From Roseinatronobacter bogoriensis DSM 18756 (GTDB lineage Bacteria; Pseudomonadota; Alphaproteobacteria; Rhodobacterales; Rhodobacteraceae), in the NCBI RefSeq assembly GCF_004366635.1, contig NZ_SORN01000012.1, positions 1-58,899 on the forward strand: a stretch of DNA of 58,899 nucleotides, read 5' to 3'. Positions 24,801 to 33,404 of this stretch are shown here, in pieces. Under the pieces are notes generated by a model. The model did not search any database. It was not told where the DNA came from and worked only from the letters and a program-made list of their open reading frames with translations. Both the position numbers and the translations under genes were made by a program. How positions within the stretch are numbered: the first letter of the stretch is position 1; every line of letters starts with the position of its first letter.

Positions 24801-25876
24801 ACAGCCGGGTAGATTGTGCAATATTCGGGATCGATCACTTCCAGACTGATCGCATCACCCTCGCTCCATGGGCGAGTACGGTCCTGTCGCATGGCGACAA
24901 CCCTAATCTCCGCTTCGCCTGCGGTAACGATATACTCGATCAGCGGTCCAATATTGCGCTGGAAACGAACCTGCCCCTGCCAGGGGCCAGTTCCTTGTGC
25001 CGTCACACGTAAGTTATGTGGGCGGATCATGACCTTGACAGTATCACTTTCCTTGGTAGCGACACTCTGACCATCCGGTAGCGTCACTTTACCATCGCGC
25101 ACCTTGCAGGGTATGAAATTGGACAGGCCAATGAAGTCAGCGACATAGGCAGTAGCGGGCCGGTCAAAAATTTCGTCGGGAGGTGCGACCTGTTCAATTC
25201 GACCGCCTTGCATGACCGCGATACGGTCTGACATCGTCAGCGCTTCTTCCTGATCATGCGTAACGAAAATCGCGGTCATCCCCAACCGTTTTATCAATTC
25301 ACGAAGCTCGATCTGCATTGTTCCGCGCAATTTGGCATCAAGCGCGTTGAACGGTTCATCAAGCAGCAAGACGCGTGGCTCCAATACAAGCACACGGGCA
25401 ATTGCAACGCGTTGTTGTTGCCCGCCGGAAAGCTGTGACGGGTACCGGTTCTCGAAGCCGCGCAACGAGACCGACTCAAGTGCATCTGCAACGCGACGGC
25501 TGATTTCACTGCGTGGGACACCACGCATCCTCAAGCCATAGGCGACATTTCCTTCCACGGTCAGATGTGGAAACAGCGCATAACTTTGGAATACCACACC
25601 GACAGGCCGACGATTGACAGGCACCGGAACCGTGTTGTGCCCGTCAATCAGGATCATACCCTCCTCGGGAGCCCAGAACCCTGCGATGCAGCGCAAAAGA
25701 GTTGTCTTGCCACAACCAGAAGAACCCAGAAGTGTGACGATCTCGCCTTCTGAAACACTGATCGAACAGGATTGTAGCACCGTAAAGGTGCCGAAACGCT
25801 TGCTCACGTTTTCGACACGCAATACGGGCGCTGTTTTGTCAGAAGACGCCAGCGATATGTCTTGAGCGATAGTCAT
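24797..25876 (-). CDS. Polyamine-type ABC transporter ATPase (PotA-like)
   Basis: This 359-residue ATPase has Walker A LLGSSGCGKTTLLRC, signature SQLSGGQQQRVAIARVL, Walker B VLLLDEPFNALDAKLR and switch His in FVTHDQEEALTM, followed by a C-terminal TOBE regulatory domain (about 280-355) typical of PotA/FbpC ATPases. It energises uptake through the PotB/PotC-like permeases. It overlaps both its neighbours by ATGA, so the four transporter genes are translationally coupled. Confidence 0.94.
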   Translation of the reverse strand: MTIAQDISLASSDKTAPVLRVENVSKRFGTFTVLQSCSISVSEGEIVTLLGSSGCGKTTLLRCIAGFWAPEEGMILIDGHNTVPVPVNRRPVGVVFQSYALFPHLTVEGNVAYGLRMRGVPRSEISRRVADALESVSLRGFENRYPSQLSGGQQQRVAIARVLVLEPRVLLLDEPFNALDAKLRGTMQIELRELIKRLGMTAIFVTHDQEEALTMSDRIAVMQGGRIEQVAPPDEIFDRPATAYVADFIGLSNFIPCKVRDGKVTLPDGQSVATKESDTVKVMIRPHNLRVTAQGTGPWQGQVRFQRNIGPLIEYIVTAGEAEIRVVAMRQDRTRPWSEGDAISLEVIDPEYCTIYPAV

Positions 25877-26919
25877 CCTGCGAACATGCGATCGAAATCG
25901 GCAACTGTGTCCCCGCGCAATGGCGCGATGGCGGGCCAGTCAAGCGATGTCATGCTGGCGCGCTCTTCCTCCGTCGAAGGAACAAAATCGCGACCGTCCT
26001 CGGGCACCTCTATTCCTTCGCGGACAGTACCGAAAAAGAAGGGCGCGCCCCCAATGAAACGCTGGCTCTCTTCTTCGAGAAGAATATCGGCGAATTCATG
26101 TACCAGATCGCTGGTGCCATCGGCCGTGTTTATGAATTGAACGATGTTGGACGGTAGCATAAGCGGTCCGGGCGATGCGATTTTTACGTAGCCTATGGGA
26201 AGTCCTGCGCCAGCGGCAAGGGCCGAATTGACGTGCCACAAGGGTGCTAGATCTATTTCGCCGCGCTCTAACATCTGCTGCAAGAGAGGAGGGCTACGCC
26301 CGACAAGTGGTTCAAGCTCCATCCATTTTTCAAGTGCAAACTGCATATCGTCTTCTGCCCGGTCAAAGGCTGCACTTGTCGCGGCCAGAACGCCCAGGCC
26401 AAGATTGGATTGCGGTCGAGCCATGCCTACACGCCCGGCAAATTCAGGCTTCCAAAGATCTGCCCAAGTCTCTGGTGGGTTCTCGACGGTTTCCGTGTTA
26501 TAGGCAACTCCGATACCTTCGAAGCTGATCGGGCACCCTGTGTCGTAGCCGTAAGGCGGAAAGCGCGGGTCAACATGCGCAATATTTGGGATCATATCGA
26601 GGTTGAGCGGCTCCAGAACTTCTTCGTCCAGCGCGTTGATGATCGCAGGCGAGCCCATCACGGCAAGATCATAAGGTGAGTCACCTCGCGCTGCGCGCAC
26701 CTGCGCCAGTGCCTCGGTTGACAGGCCGCCAATAACCCGAAGGCTCACACCTGGATTGCGTCTCCCAAGCTCTTCACCAGCGCGAATGAGAGGTTGATCT
26801 TGCTCGTTGCCATACCCGATCATCACCAGCTCACGTGTCTGAGCCCGCAGGATTGTCGGGGCAGACAGCACTGCGCTTCCCATCAACCCGCCAAGAATCG
26901 TTCTCCGTTTCAGTCTCAT
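25873..26919 (-). CDS. Polyamine-type ABC transporter binding protein
   Basis: This 348-residue periplasmic binding protein is of the spermidine/Fe(III)-type family (SBP_bac_8). The start at 26919 is supported by AGGAGG directly upstream. The N-terminus (MRLKRRTILGGLMGSAVLSA) has twin arginines before a hydrophobic core, so it may be exported by Tat rather than Sec. The mature domain shows EELGRRNPGVSLRVIGGL and YDLAVMGSPAIINAL. It is the first gene of the transporter set and lies downstream of, and on the same strand as, the DeoR regulator gene. Confidence 0.88.
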   Translation of the reverse strand: MRLKRRTILGGLMGSAVLSAPTILRAQTRELVMIGYGNEQDQPLIRAGEELGRRNPGVSLRVIGGLSTEALAQVRAARGDSPYDLAVMGSPAIINALDEEVLEPLNLDMIPNIAHVDPRFPPYGYDTGCPISFEGIGVAYNTETVENPPETWADLWKPEFAGRVGMARPQSNLGLGVLAATSAAFDRAEDDMQFALEKWMELEPLVGRSPPLLQQMLERGEIDLAPLWHVNSALAAGAGLPIGYVKIASPGPLMLPSNIVQFINTADGTSDLVHEFADILLEEESQRFIGGAPFFFGTVREGIEVPEDGRDFVPSTEEERASMTSLDWPAIAPLRGDTVADFDRMFAG

Positions 26920-27090
26920 TGTGGCCTCCTGTCTAGATTTACTCCGCACTTTTGCTTGTGCGCCTCCCATCTTGACTTTCATACTTGGTCAAAACAAAAG
27001 TTTTCGCAAGAAAAAATGTGAGGTGATTAAAATTTGTTCGTAAAGTGGGGCCAAGGGCGGCGTTTGGTTAGAATTGCGGCGTCTTCGCGG

Positions 27091-27894
27091 TCATGCGCGC
27101 AAAACTTCAAGGCCCTTTGCCTCTAAGGACTGAAGGTCGGATGGCTTGGCCTCAGAGCCGGTTATCAGGGTCGTGACTTCGCTCAGGTCTGCGATCCGCG
27201 CGCCGGCAACATGTCCGATCTTGCCGTGGTCGCCCAGCATGACTGTCCGTCGCGCCGAGGCCAGCATCGCCCGCTTCATCGGAATTTCCTCCAGAAAGGC
27301 ATTGGTAAAGCCCCGCTGGGCATCAATGCCTGCGCAGCACAGGTAGCTGCAGTCGGCGTTGATCTCTTCAAGAAGGAAGGTGCCGTATGGTGGTATGAGC
27401 GAGCGGGAGTTTATGTTTTTCCCTGCTTTTTTTAGCTTTCCACCCGTCAGAAAGACCGTGATTCCTCGGTTTTGATTAAGGGTGAGTGCGATATCGAGGC
27501 TGCTTGTCAGCACGACCACATCGCGCAAATCCTCAGGTAGTGCAGCAGCCATCGCCAGTGTTGTTGTGCCAGCATCAAGAATGATTGTCTCGCCGTCGCG
27601 CACCATACGGGCGGCCATAGCGCCGATCCGCTCTTTCTCTGCGTCAAAAGTGTGTGTGAGCAGGTCAAGCGGACGCTGAAACCTTGCGGGCCTCAGGGCG
27701 GTTGCTCCGCCCCGGATGCGACGCAAGAGTCGGCGTCGATCCAGCATTTCAAGATCTGTGCGAATCGTAACAGCAGAGACACCGAGTGTGTCAGCTAATT
27801 GGGTCACTTCGACTACGCGCTTCTCTTCGACCATATCCAGAATGCGTTGATGGCGTGGTGCCAGAAGTGTCGGCGCGTCTTCAGCTTCGCTCAT
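27091..27894 (-). CDS. DeoR/GlpR family transcriptional regulator
   Basis: This 267-residue regulator has an N-terminal DeoR winged helix (RHQRILDMVEEKRVVEVTQ, then LGVSAVTIRTDLEMLDRRRL) and a C-terminal DeoRC sugar-phosphate sensor of the ISOCOT fold (ETIILDAGTTTLAMAAAL, VVVLTSSLDIAL, VFLTGGKLKK). Such repressors usually respond to a phosphorylated sugar. It is divergent from the SIS/PfkB/BtpA operon starting at 28004 and precedes the transporter on the same strand. I infer that it controls both, with the kinase product as inducer. Confidence 0.93.
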   Translation of the reverse strand: MSEAEDAPTLLAPRHQRILDMVEEKRVVEVTQLADTLGVSAVTIRTDLEMLDRRRLLRRIRGGATALRPARFQRPLDLLTHTFDAEKERIGAMAARMVRDGETIILDAGTTTLAMAAALPEDLRDVVVLTSSLDIALTLNQNRGITVFLTGGKLKKAGKNINSRSLIPPYGTFLLEEINADCSYLCCAGIDAQRGFTNAFLEEIPMKRAMLASARRTVMLGDHGKIGHVAGARIADLSEVTTLITGSEAKPSDLQSLEAKGLEVLRA

Positions 27895-27914
27895 TTTTCT
27901 ATCCTTGCCTTGCG

Positions 27915-27927
27915 TTTTAATTTAAAA
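27915..27927. promoter_or_regulatory. AT-rich palindrome in divergent DeoR promoter
   Basis: TTTTAA and TTAAAA form a perfect inverted repeat around a single T. It lies 20 bases upstream of the DeoR start and 76 bases upstream of the SIS gene. It is the most symmetrical element in the divergent promoter region and may overlap a -10 box or an operator, but AT-rich palindromes this short can occur by chance. Confidence 0.3.
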
Positions 27928-28003
27928 TGACGAATAACGAAAGTGTATCCATCGTGCCATTCCGTCTTATGCCGCGACATGGACCAGAACAAAGGAGATT
28001 TTG

Positions 28004-29125
28004 ATGACCATTGCAGAGCGCATCAAGGCCATTCAGCGCGAATCCTCATCGGATGCCCCTGGCGATCCCGAGCGGTTTCGGCGTGTGGCCTTGACCAAAA
28101 CCGAAATGATGTCTCAACCTGATGCGATCCGCGCTACACTTGACGCAAATAGTAAGCCACTTGCGAAGATAGCGGCCGATTTGGCGTCTCGCCGCATTCG
28201 AAGGGTCGTGATGATTGGCTGCGGCGATTCATGGATTTCTGGCTACGGTGTGCGGCGCGCAATGGAGCGGGCGTTAGGTGCTATCTGTGAGCCCTATGAA
28301 GCTTTTGATTTCGACTGCTACGGCACAGAGATGTGTGATGACGAGACCGTGGTTATCGGCCTGTCCTCCAGTGGCAAGACAGAGCCTGTGATCGATGGGA
28401 TGAAGAAAGCTGCCGCGCGTGGGGCGTACACGATCGGTCTTTCAAATACGCTTGGCTCACCTTTGATGGAAGAATTCCCAGGCGCGCTACATATTCGCGC
28501 GACCCGTGGTGGCTGGCCAACTCAGTCCAGTACTGCGTCTATGGCGCTGAAACTGGCTCTTGCAGCGGCAATCGCGCGCGCCAAGGGCGATCAACCGGAA
28601 TTCGTCAAGGAGCTTGAAGCTGGTCTTGTAGCGCTTCCAGAGCAGGTGGATGCTGTTGCGCAAGCTTATTTTACTCCGGCTCAGGATCTGGCGCGCAAAC
28701 TTGCCCGCGCTGATCTGGTCTTGCTTTGCGGAGCAGGAGGGGCTTACGCGCCAGCGGCCTTTGGTGCGGCCAAACTCAAGGAGCTGGCGCCGGTCCATGC
28801 AATTTCCTTTCCACTGGAGGAATATCACCACTATCGGACGCAGAAAGCAGGTGATCCACTTTTTGTAATCGCACCAGATGCTCAAAGCCATCAGCGCGCA
28901 CTGGAGACGACGATTATGAGCCGTGGTTGTGAAGGGTTCTGCATTGCCCTTGTGCCAGAAGATGAGACTGACATCACCGAGATCGCTGATTTGACCTGGC
29001 ACCTGCCCAAGGTAAGCGACGCTTTTGCGCCGATCCTCTACTCAATTCCCTTGCATCTCTTTGGGTATCACGCTGCTGTGGAAAGAGACGCTCTTGGGCT
29101 TGGTGCGCCCAGATTGGGCGGTTGA
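28004..29125 (+). CDS. Double-SIS-domain sugar-phosphate protein
   Basis: This 373-residue protein has two SIS folds. The first (about 40-190) has VVMIGCGDSWISGYGVRRAM and the phosphate-binding IGLSSSGKTEPVIDGMKKA. The second (about 220-370) has FPLEEYHHYRTQKAGDPLFV. SIS pairs occur in GlmS-type isomerases, AgaS and the fructosamine deglycase FrlB. Next to a PfkB kinase, a FrlB/FrlD-like arrangement (kinase, then SIS deglycase or isomerase) is an obvious analogy. It lacks the glutaminase domain of GlmS. The ATG at 28004 follows AAAGGAGA; a TTG one codon earlier is less likely. Confidence 0.85.
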   Translation: MTIAERIKAIQRESSSDAPGDPERFRRVALTKTEMMSQPDAIRATLDANSKPLAKIAADLASRRIRRVVMIGCGDSWISGYGVRRAMERALGAICEPYEAFDFDCYGTEMCDDETVVIGLSSSGKTEPVIDGMKKAAARGAYTIGLSNTLGSPLMEEFPGALHIRATRGGWPTQSSTASMALKLALAAAIARAKGDQPEFVKELEAGLVALPEQVDAVAQAYFTPAQDLARKLARADLVLLCGAGGAYAPAAFGAAKLKELAPVHAISFPLEEYHHYRTQKAGDPLFVIAPDAQSHQRALETTIMSRGCEGFCIALVPEDETDITEIADLTWHLPKVSDAFAPILYSIPLHLFGYHAAVERDALGLGAPRLGG

Positions 29126-29129
29126 ACCA

Positions 29130-30128
29130 GTGACACAGCGCAGTGTTGATCTGGTAACGGTCGGCGGGCTTACGGTCGATAACGTAATCGCGGCAGATGG
29201 TCGTGTGGGCCTTGGGCAAGCTGGGGGCAATGGTGCCTATTCTGCGGTTGGAGCACGGATTTCAGGTGGTCAGGTCGGACTGGTGAGCCATGCTGTCGCC
29301 AGCTATCCACGTGCAGTGATTCGCCGATTAGAGCATGCCGGCATCGATCTGAGCGGTGTTATCTGGTCGGAAGAGCTGCTTTCGGCCTGTAACTGGTTCA
29401 TTTATGAGCCCGATGGTCGACGCGAAGAGCGGCTACAAAGCTCGCCCGAAGCATTGGCCGAGGCGGGTTTCCCGACCGACCGGTTGAAACCTGAGCAGGT
29501 CGTAGCCTTCCGCAAATTGCTCATGCAGCGCGATACGTCGGGCGAGATCAGCTATTCTCAGTTTCGTCTCTCCCGTCCTTTATGCCCTGAACAGGTGCCG
29601 CCCCATTTCCTGAAGGCAAGGGGTGTCCATCTGGCACCCAGTCAGCCAGAGGTCATGGAAGCAATGCTTGCGCTCTTTGCCCCGACCGAAGCGCTCGTTA
29701 CCGCTGATCCAGGTTGGCAGCTGGCCGCACACCCACTCGATAGACTGAGTTCTATCCTTGGGCGGCTGGATGCGTTCCTGCCCAGCGAGGTGGAACTTTC
29801 AGCACTTGTTCCTGGCGCGCGGCCAGCCCAGGGTTTGGCAGTTCTGGCAAAACATTGCCTTGGCGCTGTCGCTGTGAAGCTTGGGCCTGAAGGCGTGTTG
29901 GTCTGGGATCGCGCTACGGCAAGCGCTATCGCGGTTCCAGCGGTTCCTACCCGGACAGTCGACCCGACCGGAGCAGGTGACGCCTTTTGCGGCGGATTTT
30001 TGGCGGGCCTAGTTGAGAGCCGCGATGCTGTTCTTGCAGCGCGCGCGGGAGCGCGCGCTGCAAGCAAGGTTGTCGCCGCATTCGGGGCAGATGGCGCGCT
30101 TTCATTGATGCCAGATACCCATCTGTAG
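29130..30128 (+). CDS. PfkB-family carbohydrate kinase
   Basis: This is a PfkB-family kinase of about 332 residues with VDLVTVGGLTVDNVI at the start, the substrate glycines GQAGGNGAYSAVGAR and a DPTGAGDAFCGGFLAG motif (catalytic Asp about residue 284). The start is uncertain: GTG at 29130, 4 bases after the SIS stop, is preferred; GTG at 29103 is an alternative. It probably phosphorylates the sugar part of the imported compound before or after the SIS-protein step. It is followed after 30 bases by the second BtpA gene. Confidence 0.85.
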   Translation: MTQRSVDLVTVGGLTVDNVIAADGRVGLGQAGGNGAYSAVGARISGGQVGLVSHAVASYPRAVIRRLEHAGIDLSGVIWSEELLSACNWFIYEPDGRREERLQSSPEALAEAGFPTDRLKPEQVVAFRKLLMQRDTSGEISYSQFRLSRPLCPEQVPPHFLKARGVHLAPSQPEVMEAMLALFAPTEALVTADPGWQLAAHPLDRLSSILGRLDAFLPSEVELSALVPGARPAQGLAVLAKHCLGAVAVKLGPEGVLVWDRATASAIAVPAVPTRTVDPTGAGDAFCGGFLAGLVESRDAVLAARAGARAASKVVAAFGADGALSLMPDTHL

Positions 30129-30158
30129 AACTCAAATTTACTCAAGGATAACTGCTTC

Positions 30159-30950
30159 ATGACGCTACCACTCTTCCAGACTTCCGGTCCTCTGGTCGTC
30201 GCAGCTTTGCATTTGCCAGATTTTTCTCGGTCGCCGCAGCACTCGGTCGCTTGGTTAGAAGATTATGTTGTGACCAATGCGCGCCTGTTTGCCGAAGCGG
30301 GCATCCCTTGGGTCAAGCTACAAGATTCAACACGCAGCGCAAAACCCGCTCGCCCCGAGACACTGGCCCTGATGGCCAGCCTCGGTCGCCTGATCCGGGA
30401 TGAATGCCCATCACTTGGCCTCGGGATCATTATTGAGGCGCATGATCCAAGTGCTGCGATTGCAGTGGCGCATGCGACAGGGGCGGGCTTTGTGCGCCTG
30501 AAAGTTTTTGTTGGCGGAGTGATGACGGCACAAGGTCCTCGCTACGGCCTTGGGGCCGAAGCCCTCACTTATCGCGCGCAACTGGGGGCAACAGAAATTG
30601 CGACCCTGGCCGATATCCACGACCGAACAGCAGTTTCGCTGACACATGAGTCTCAACCTTTTGCCGCAGAATGGGCAGTCAAGACCGGTGCCGACGGTCT
30701 GATCATTACAGGCTCTGATCTGGACGATACATGTATGCGGATCAATGCTTTGCGCAAGGCCAGGATTACCCGCCCAATTCTTATTGGTGGCAGCGTGGCC
30801 GAGAGTAATGTTGCGCAAGCATTGAAGTCGTCTCAGGGAGTGATCGTAAGTACCGCTTTGATGCGCAATGATGCAATATCCGAAGACAAGTTGCGTTGGG
30901 ATCGCGAGAAGTGCCTGCGCTTCATGGATGCCGCGCGAGCAGTCTCATGA
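30159..30950 (+). CDS. BtpA/SgcQ family TIM-barrel protein (second copy)
   Basis: This is a 263-residue BtpA/SgcQ-family TIM-barrel protein, clearly diverged from the copy at 12431-13294. Family landmarks are PLVVAALHLPDFSRSPQHS, GIPWVKLQDSTRSA, GFVRLKVFVGGVM and the C-terminal ITRPILIGGSVAESNVAQAL. No reaction is established for the family. It is placed between a PfkB kinase and ureide-hydrolase-like genes, with an ATGA overlap downstream. Action on a phosphorylated sugar conjugate, such as release of the base from a sugar phosphate, is an attractive but untested inference. Confidence 0.82.
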   Translation: MTLPLFQTSGPLVVAALHLPDFSRSPQHSVAWLEDYVVTNARLFAEAGIPWVKLQDSTRSAKPARPETLALMASLGRLIRDECPSLGLGIIIEAHDPSAAIAVAHATGAGFVRLKVFVGGVMTAQGPRYGLGAEALTYRAQLGATEIATLADIHDRTAVSLTHESQPFAAEWAVKTGADGLIITGSDLDDTCMRINALRKARITRPILIGGSVAESNVAQALKSSQGVIVSTALMRNDAISEDKLRWDREKCLRFMDAARAVS

Positions 30951-31879
30951 ATCAACGTGATTTCGCAGGCTATCGCGGAACTCCCCCTGCAATGCGCTGG
31001 CCTGGTGGTGCCGGTCTTGCTGTGTCGGTCGTTGTTAATGTCGAAGAAGGTGCAGAGCTGTCGTTGGGGGCCGGCGATGCGCAGAACGAATTTATCTACG
31101 AGGCGGTTGAATGCGTCGAGGGCACGCGAGATTTGTGCATGGAAAGTCATTTCGAATATGGCCCCCGTGCAGGCTGGCCGAGGATTCGTGCCGCGCTGCG
31201 CGATCGCTCTGTTCCCGCTACACTGAATGCTTGTGGCCGTGCGTTGGAAGCTACTCCCTGGATCGCAGAAGAGGCCGTACTTGATGGGCACGAAGTTGCA
31301 GCTCACGGCTGGCGTTGGGAGCGTCACGCTCATATGGATGAAGCATCCGAGCGGCAAGCCATTTCGCGCACTGTCGAAACTATTACACGCGTTGCGGGTA
31401 CGCCACCTTTGGGTTGGCATACGCGTTCGGCGACATCTCTGCATACACGTGACTTGCTGATAGAACAGGGCGGGTTTCTCTACGACAGTAACGCCTATAA
31501 TGACGACTTGCCCTATCTGGTGGAGACGGCAGCCGGGCCTCATGTTGTGCTGCCTTATGCTTTTGACACCAACGATATGCGGTTTTTCAATCATGGCGGA
31601 TTCGTTTTCGCTGACGATTTTGCACGCTATTGCATTGCAGCTTTTGATCGTTTGCTAGCAGAAAGCGCCGATGCACCCCGCATGTTGTCTATTGGCTTGC
31701 ACACTCGCATTATTGGCAGACCAGCACGTATCAGCGGATTGGAACAGTTTCTGGATCACGCTACTGGACAGCAGGGTGTATGGTTTGCGACCCGCGCAGA
31801 AATCGCTCACGCTTGGCGCAGCGCCTTGAAACTTCCCCGATGGCAATCCCGCCCCACACCAGAAAGCTTCAGCCAATGA
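30947..31879 (+). CDS. PuuE-like polysaccharide-deacetylase-fold amidohydrolase (1)
   Basis: This 310-residue protein follows the layout of the cofactor-free allantoinase PuuE of Pseudomonas: RDFAGYRGTPPAMRWPGG, then VVVNVEEGAE, the ESHFEYGPRAGW block, DGHEVAAHGWRW, GFLYDSNAYNDDLPY and LPYAFDTNDMRFF. The NodB/deacetylase fold in this group hydrolyses cyclic amides such as allantoin. Substrate specificity cannot be assigned, and the group also contains non-allantoinase members. Its ATG overlaps the BtpA stop (ATGA), and its stop overlaps the next paralogue, so strict co-expression is expected. Confidence 0.85.
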   Translation: MNQRDFAGYRGTPPAMRWPGGAGLAVSVVVNVEEGAELSLGAGDAQNEFIYEAVECVEGTRDLCMESHFEYGPRAGWPRIRAALRDRSVPATLNACGRALEATPWIAEEAVLDGHEVAAHGWRWERHAHMDEASERQAISRTVETITRVAGTPPLGWHTRSATSLHTRDLLIEQGGFLYDSNAYNDDLPYLVETAAGPHVVLPYAFDTNDMRFFNHGGFVFADDFARYCIAAFDRLLAESADAPRMLSIGLHTRIIGRPARISGLEQFLDHATGQQGVWFATRAEIAHAWRSALKLPRWQSRPTPESFSQ

Positions 31880-32766
31880 ACCGCGATCTGGTCGGATATG
31901 GCGGCAACTGGCCTGATATCACTTGGCCGAACGGGGCACGATTGGCTGTCTCATTGGTAGTGAATTTTGAAGAAGGGGCCGAACAACAAGTTAGTGATGG
32001 TGATCCTGTCACAGAACGTATTGGTGAAGTCATCTCTGTCGTCCCGCATGGACGACCTGATCCGGGACAGGCACAGATATTTGCCTACGGCACACGCGCA
32101 GGCGCATGGCGGATAGCAGAGGCACTACGGCGCCATCAGATGCCTGCGACACTTTTTGTTTGTGGGCGCGCTGCAGAGCGCGCTGGTTCTGTGCTGGCAA
32201 TGCTGGCACAGGACGGGCACGAAGTGGCCAATCACGGCTGGCTCTGGCGCCCCCATGCTGACTTTGAGCGGCGTGAAGATGAAACGTCAGCGCTGGAACG
32301 TGCAGAATTGGCCATCCATGACGCAACAGGCCAGACGCCGCGCGGTTTTTTCTGCCGGGGCGCCGAAAGCCCTTGGACACGCGCGTTGCTGGCCGAGCGC
32401 GGCTATTTTTATACCTCTAACGGATTTGATGATGACCTGCCTTACCGTGACCCTTCCGGTCTGATGGTTGTGCCCTATGCGCTCGACACGAATGATATGA
32501 AATTCTTCCATCCGAATGGCTTCGTGCGTGCCGAAGACATGGTTGATTATGTCCGAGCGGCGCTCGATGTCCTCCAGGCGGAATCGCAGCGAGGCCTGCC
32601 ACGCCTTATGAATATCGGGTTTCATTTGCGTATCATCGGTCGCCCTGGGCGCTTCGCCGCTTTCGAGCAGATTCTTGAGATGCTGTCAGAGCGACGGGAT
32701 GATTTGTGGATCACCACCCGCTACCAGATCGCCAAAGCCTTCGCGGAGAGCTCTCCATGCATGTAA
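31876..32766 (+). CDS. PuuE-like polysaccharide-deacetylase-fold amidohydrolase (2)
   Basis: This is a 296-residue paralogue of the preceding protein, with RDLVGYGGNWPDITWPNG, VVNFEEGAEQQV, YGTRAGAWRIAEAL, DGHEVANHGWLW, FYTSNGFDDDLPY and VPYALDTNDMKFF. The two differ enough that they may act on different ring substrates or form a heteromer. The start at 31876 overlaps the upstream stop as ATGA. An ATG at 31840 would add 12 residues but has no better ribosome binding site. Its last ten bases overlap the racemase-like gene. Confidence 0.83.
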   Translation: MNRDLVGYGGNWPDITWPNGARLAVSLVVNFEEGAEQQVSDGDPVTERIGEVISVVPHGRPDPGQAQIFAYGTRAGAWRIAEALRRHQMPATLFVCGRAAERAGSVLAMLAQDGHEVANHGWLWRPHADFERREDETSALERAELAIHDATGQTPRGFFCRGAESPWTRALLAERGYFYTSNGFDDDLPYRDPSGLMVVPYALDTNDMKFFHPNGFVRAEDMVDYVRAALDVLQAESQRGLPRLMNIGFHLRIIGRPGRFAAFEQILEMLSERRDDLWITTRYQIAKAFAESSPCM

Positions 32767-33404
32767 CGCTGTTAAATCCGAACACCAACCCGGACACCAC
32801 ATCAGACATGGTTGCTATTGCACGGGAAGCATGCCCGGAGTTTCGTGTAACCGGGTTGACTGCACACTTTGGTGCTTCTCTCATCACAACAGAGGCGGAA
32901 CTGGCTGAAAGTGCGCGGGCAGTCGAAGCGCTTGCGCCGCAGATATCTGACAGCGCCGCGGTGATTGTCGCTGCATTTGGCGACCCTGCACTCGAGAAAC
33001 TGCGCAACATGGTTGCCTGCCCTGTGATCGGTATTGCCGAAGCGGCAATGTCAGAAGCTGCAACGGGGGGGCGTCGCTTTGCGGTGGTGACCACCACCCC
33101 GGATCTGAGCCGCAGGATTGCTGAACGCGCATCAGATTATGGACATGCGCGTTTTGCAGGAACTTGGGTCACTCCAGGCGATCCGGTGGTGGTGATGTCC
33201 AATCAAGACAACCTGATCAGAGCTCTTGGTACCACTTGCTTGCGCGCGGTGGCTGAAGGGCGCGCAGAGGCCATTATAATCGGTGGCGGTCCACTCGCGC
33301 GGGCTGCCCGTGCGCTGACGCGTACCATTGATGTTCCTCTGATCGAACCTGTGCCTGAGGCCATGCGGCGGGCGCGTCAACAGATAATGGCAGGCCAAAT
33401 ATGA
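32757..33404 (+). CDS. Hydantoin racemase-like Asp/Glu racemase family protein
   Basis: This 215-residue protein has the Asp/Glu/hydantoin racemase fold: VTLLNPNTNPDTTSDMVA, AAFGDPALEKLR, PVIGIAEAAM, GRRFAVVTTTP and AIIIGGGPLARAARAL. In allantoin and hydantoin racemases the two catalytic cysteines sit in the ACFGDP and LGC segments. Here they read AAFGDP and IGGGPL, so both cysteines are missing. The protein is therefore unlikely to be a standard two-base racemase. It could be an isomerase or lyase using other residues, or a binding protein. GGAGAG precedes the ATG, which overlaps the upstream gene. Confidence 0.8.
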   Translation: MHVTLLNPNTNPDTTSDMVAIAREACPEFRVTGLTAHFGASLITTEAELAESARAVEALAPQISDSAAVIVAAFGDPALEKLRNMVACPVIGIAEAAMSEAATGGRRFAVVTTTPDLSRRIAERASDYGHARFAGTWVTPGDPVVVMSNQDNLIRALGTTCLRAVAEGRAEAIIIGGGPLARAARALTRTIDVPLIEPVPEAMRRARQQIMAGQI

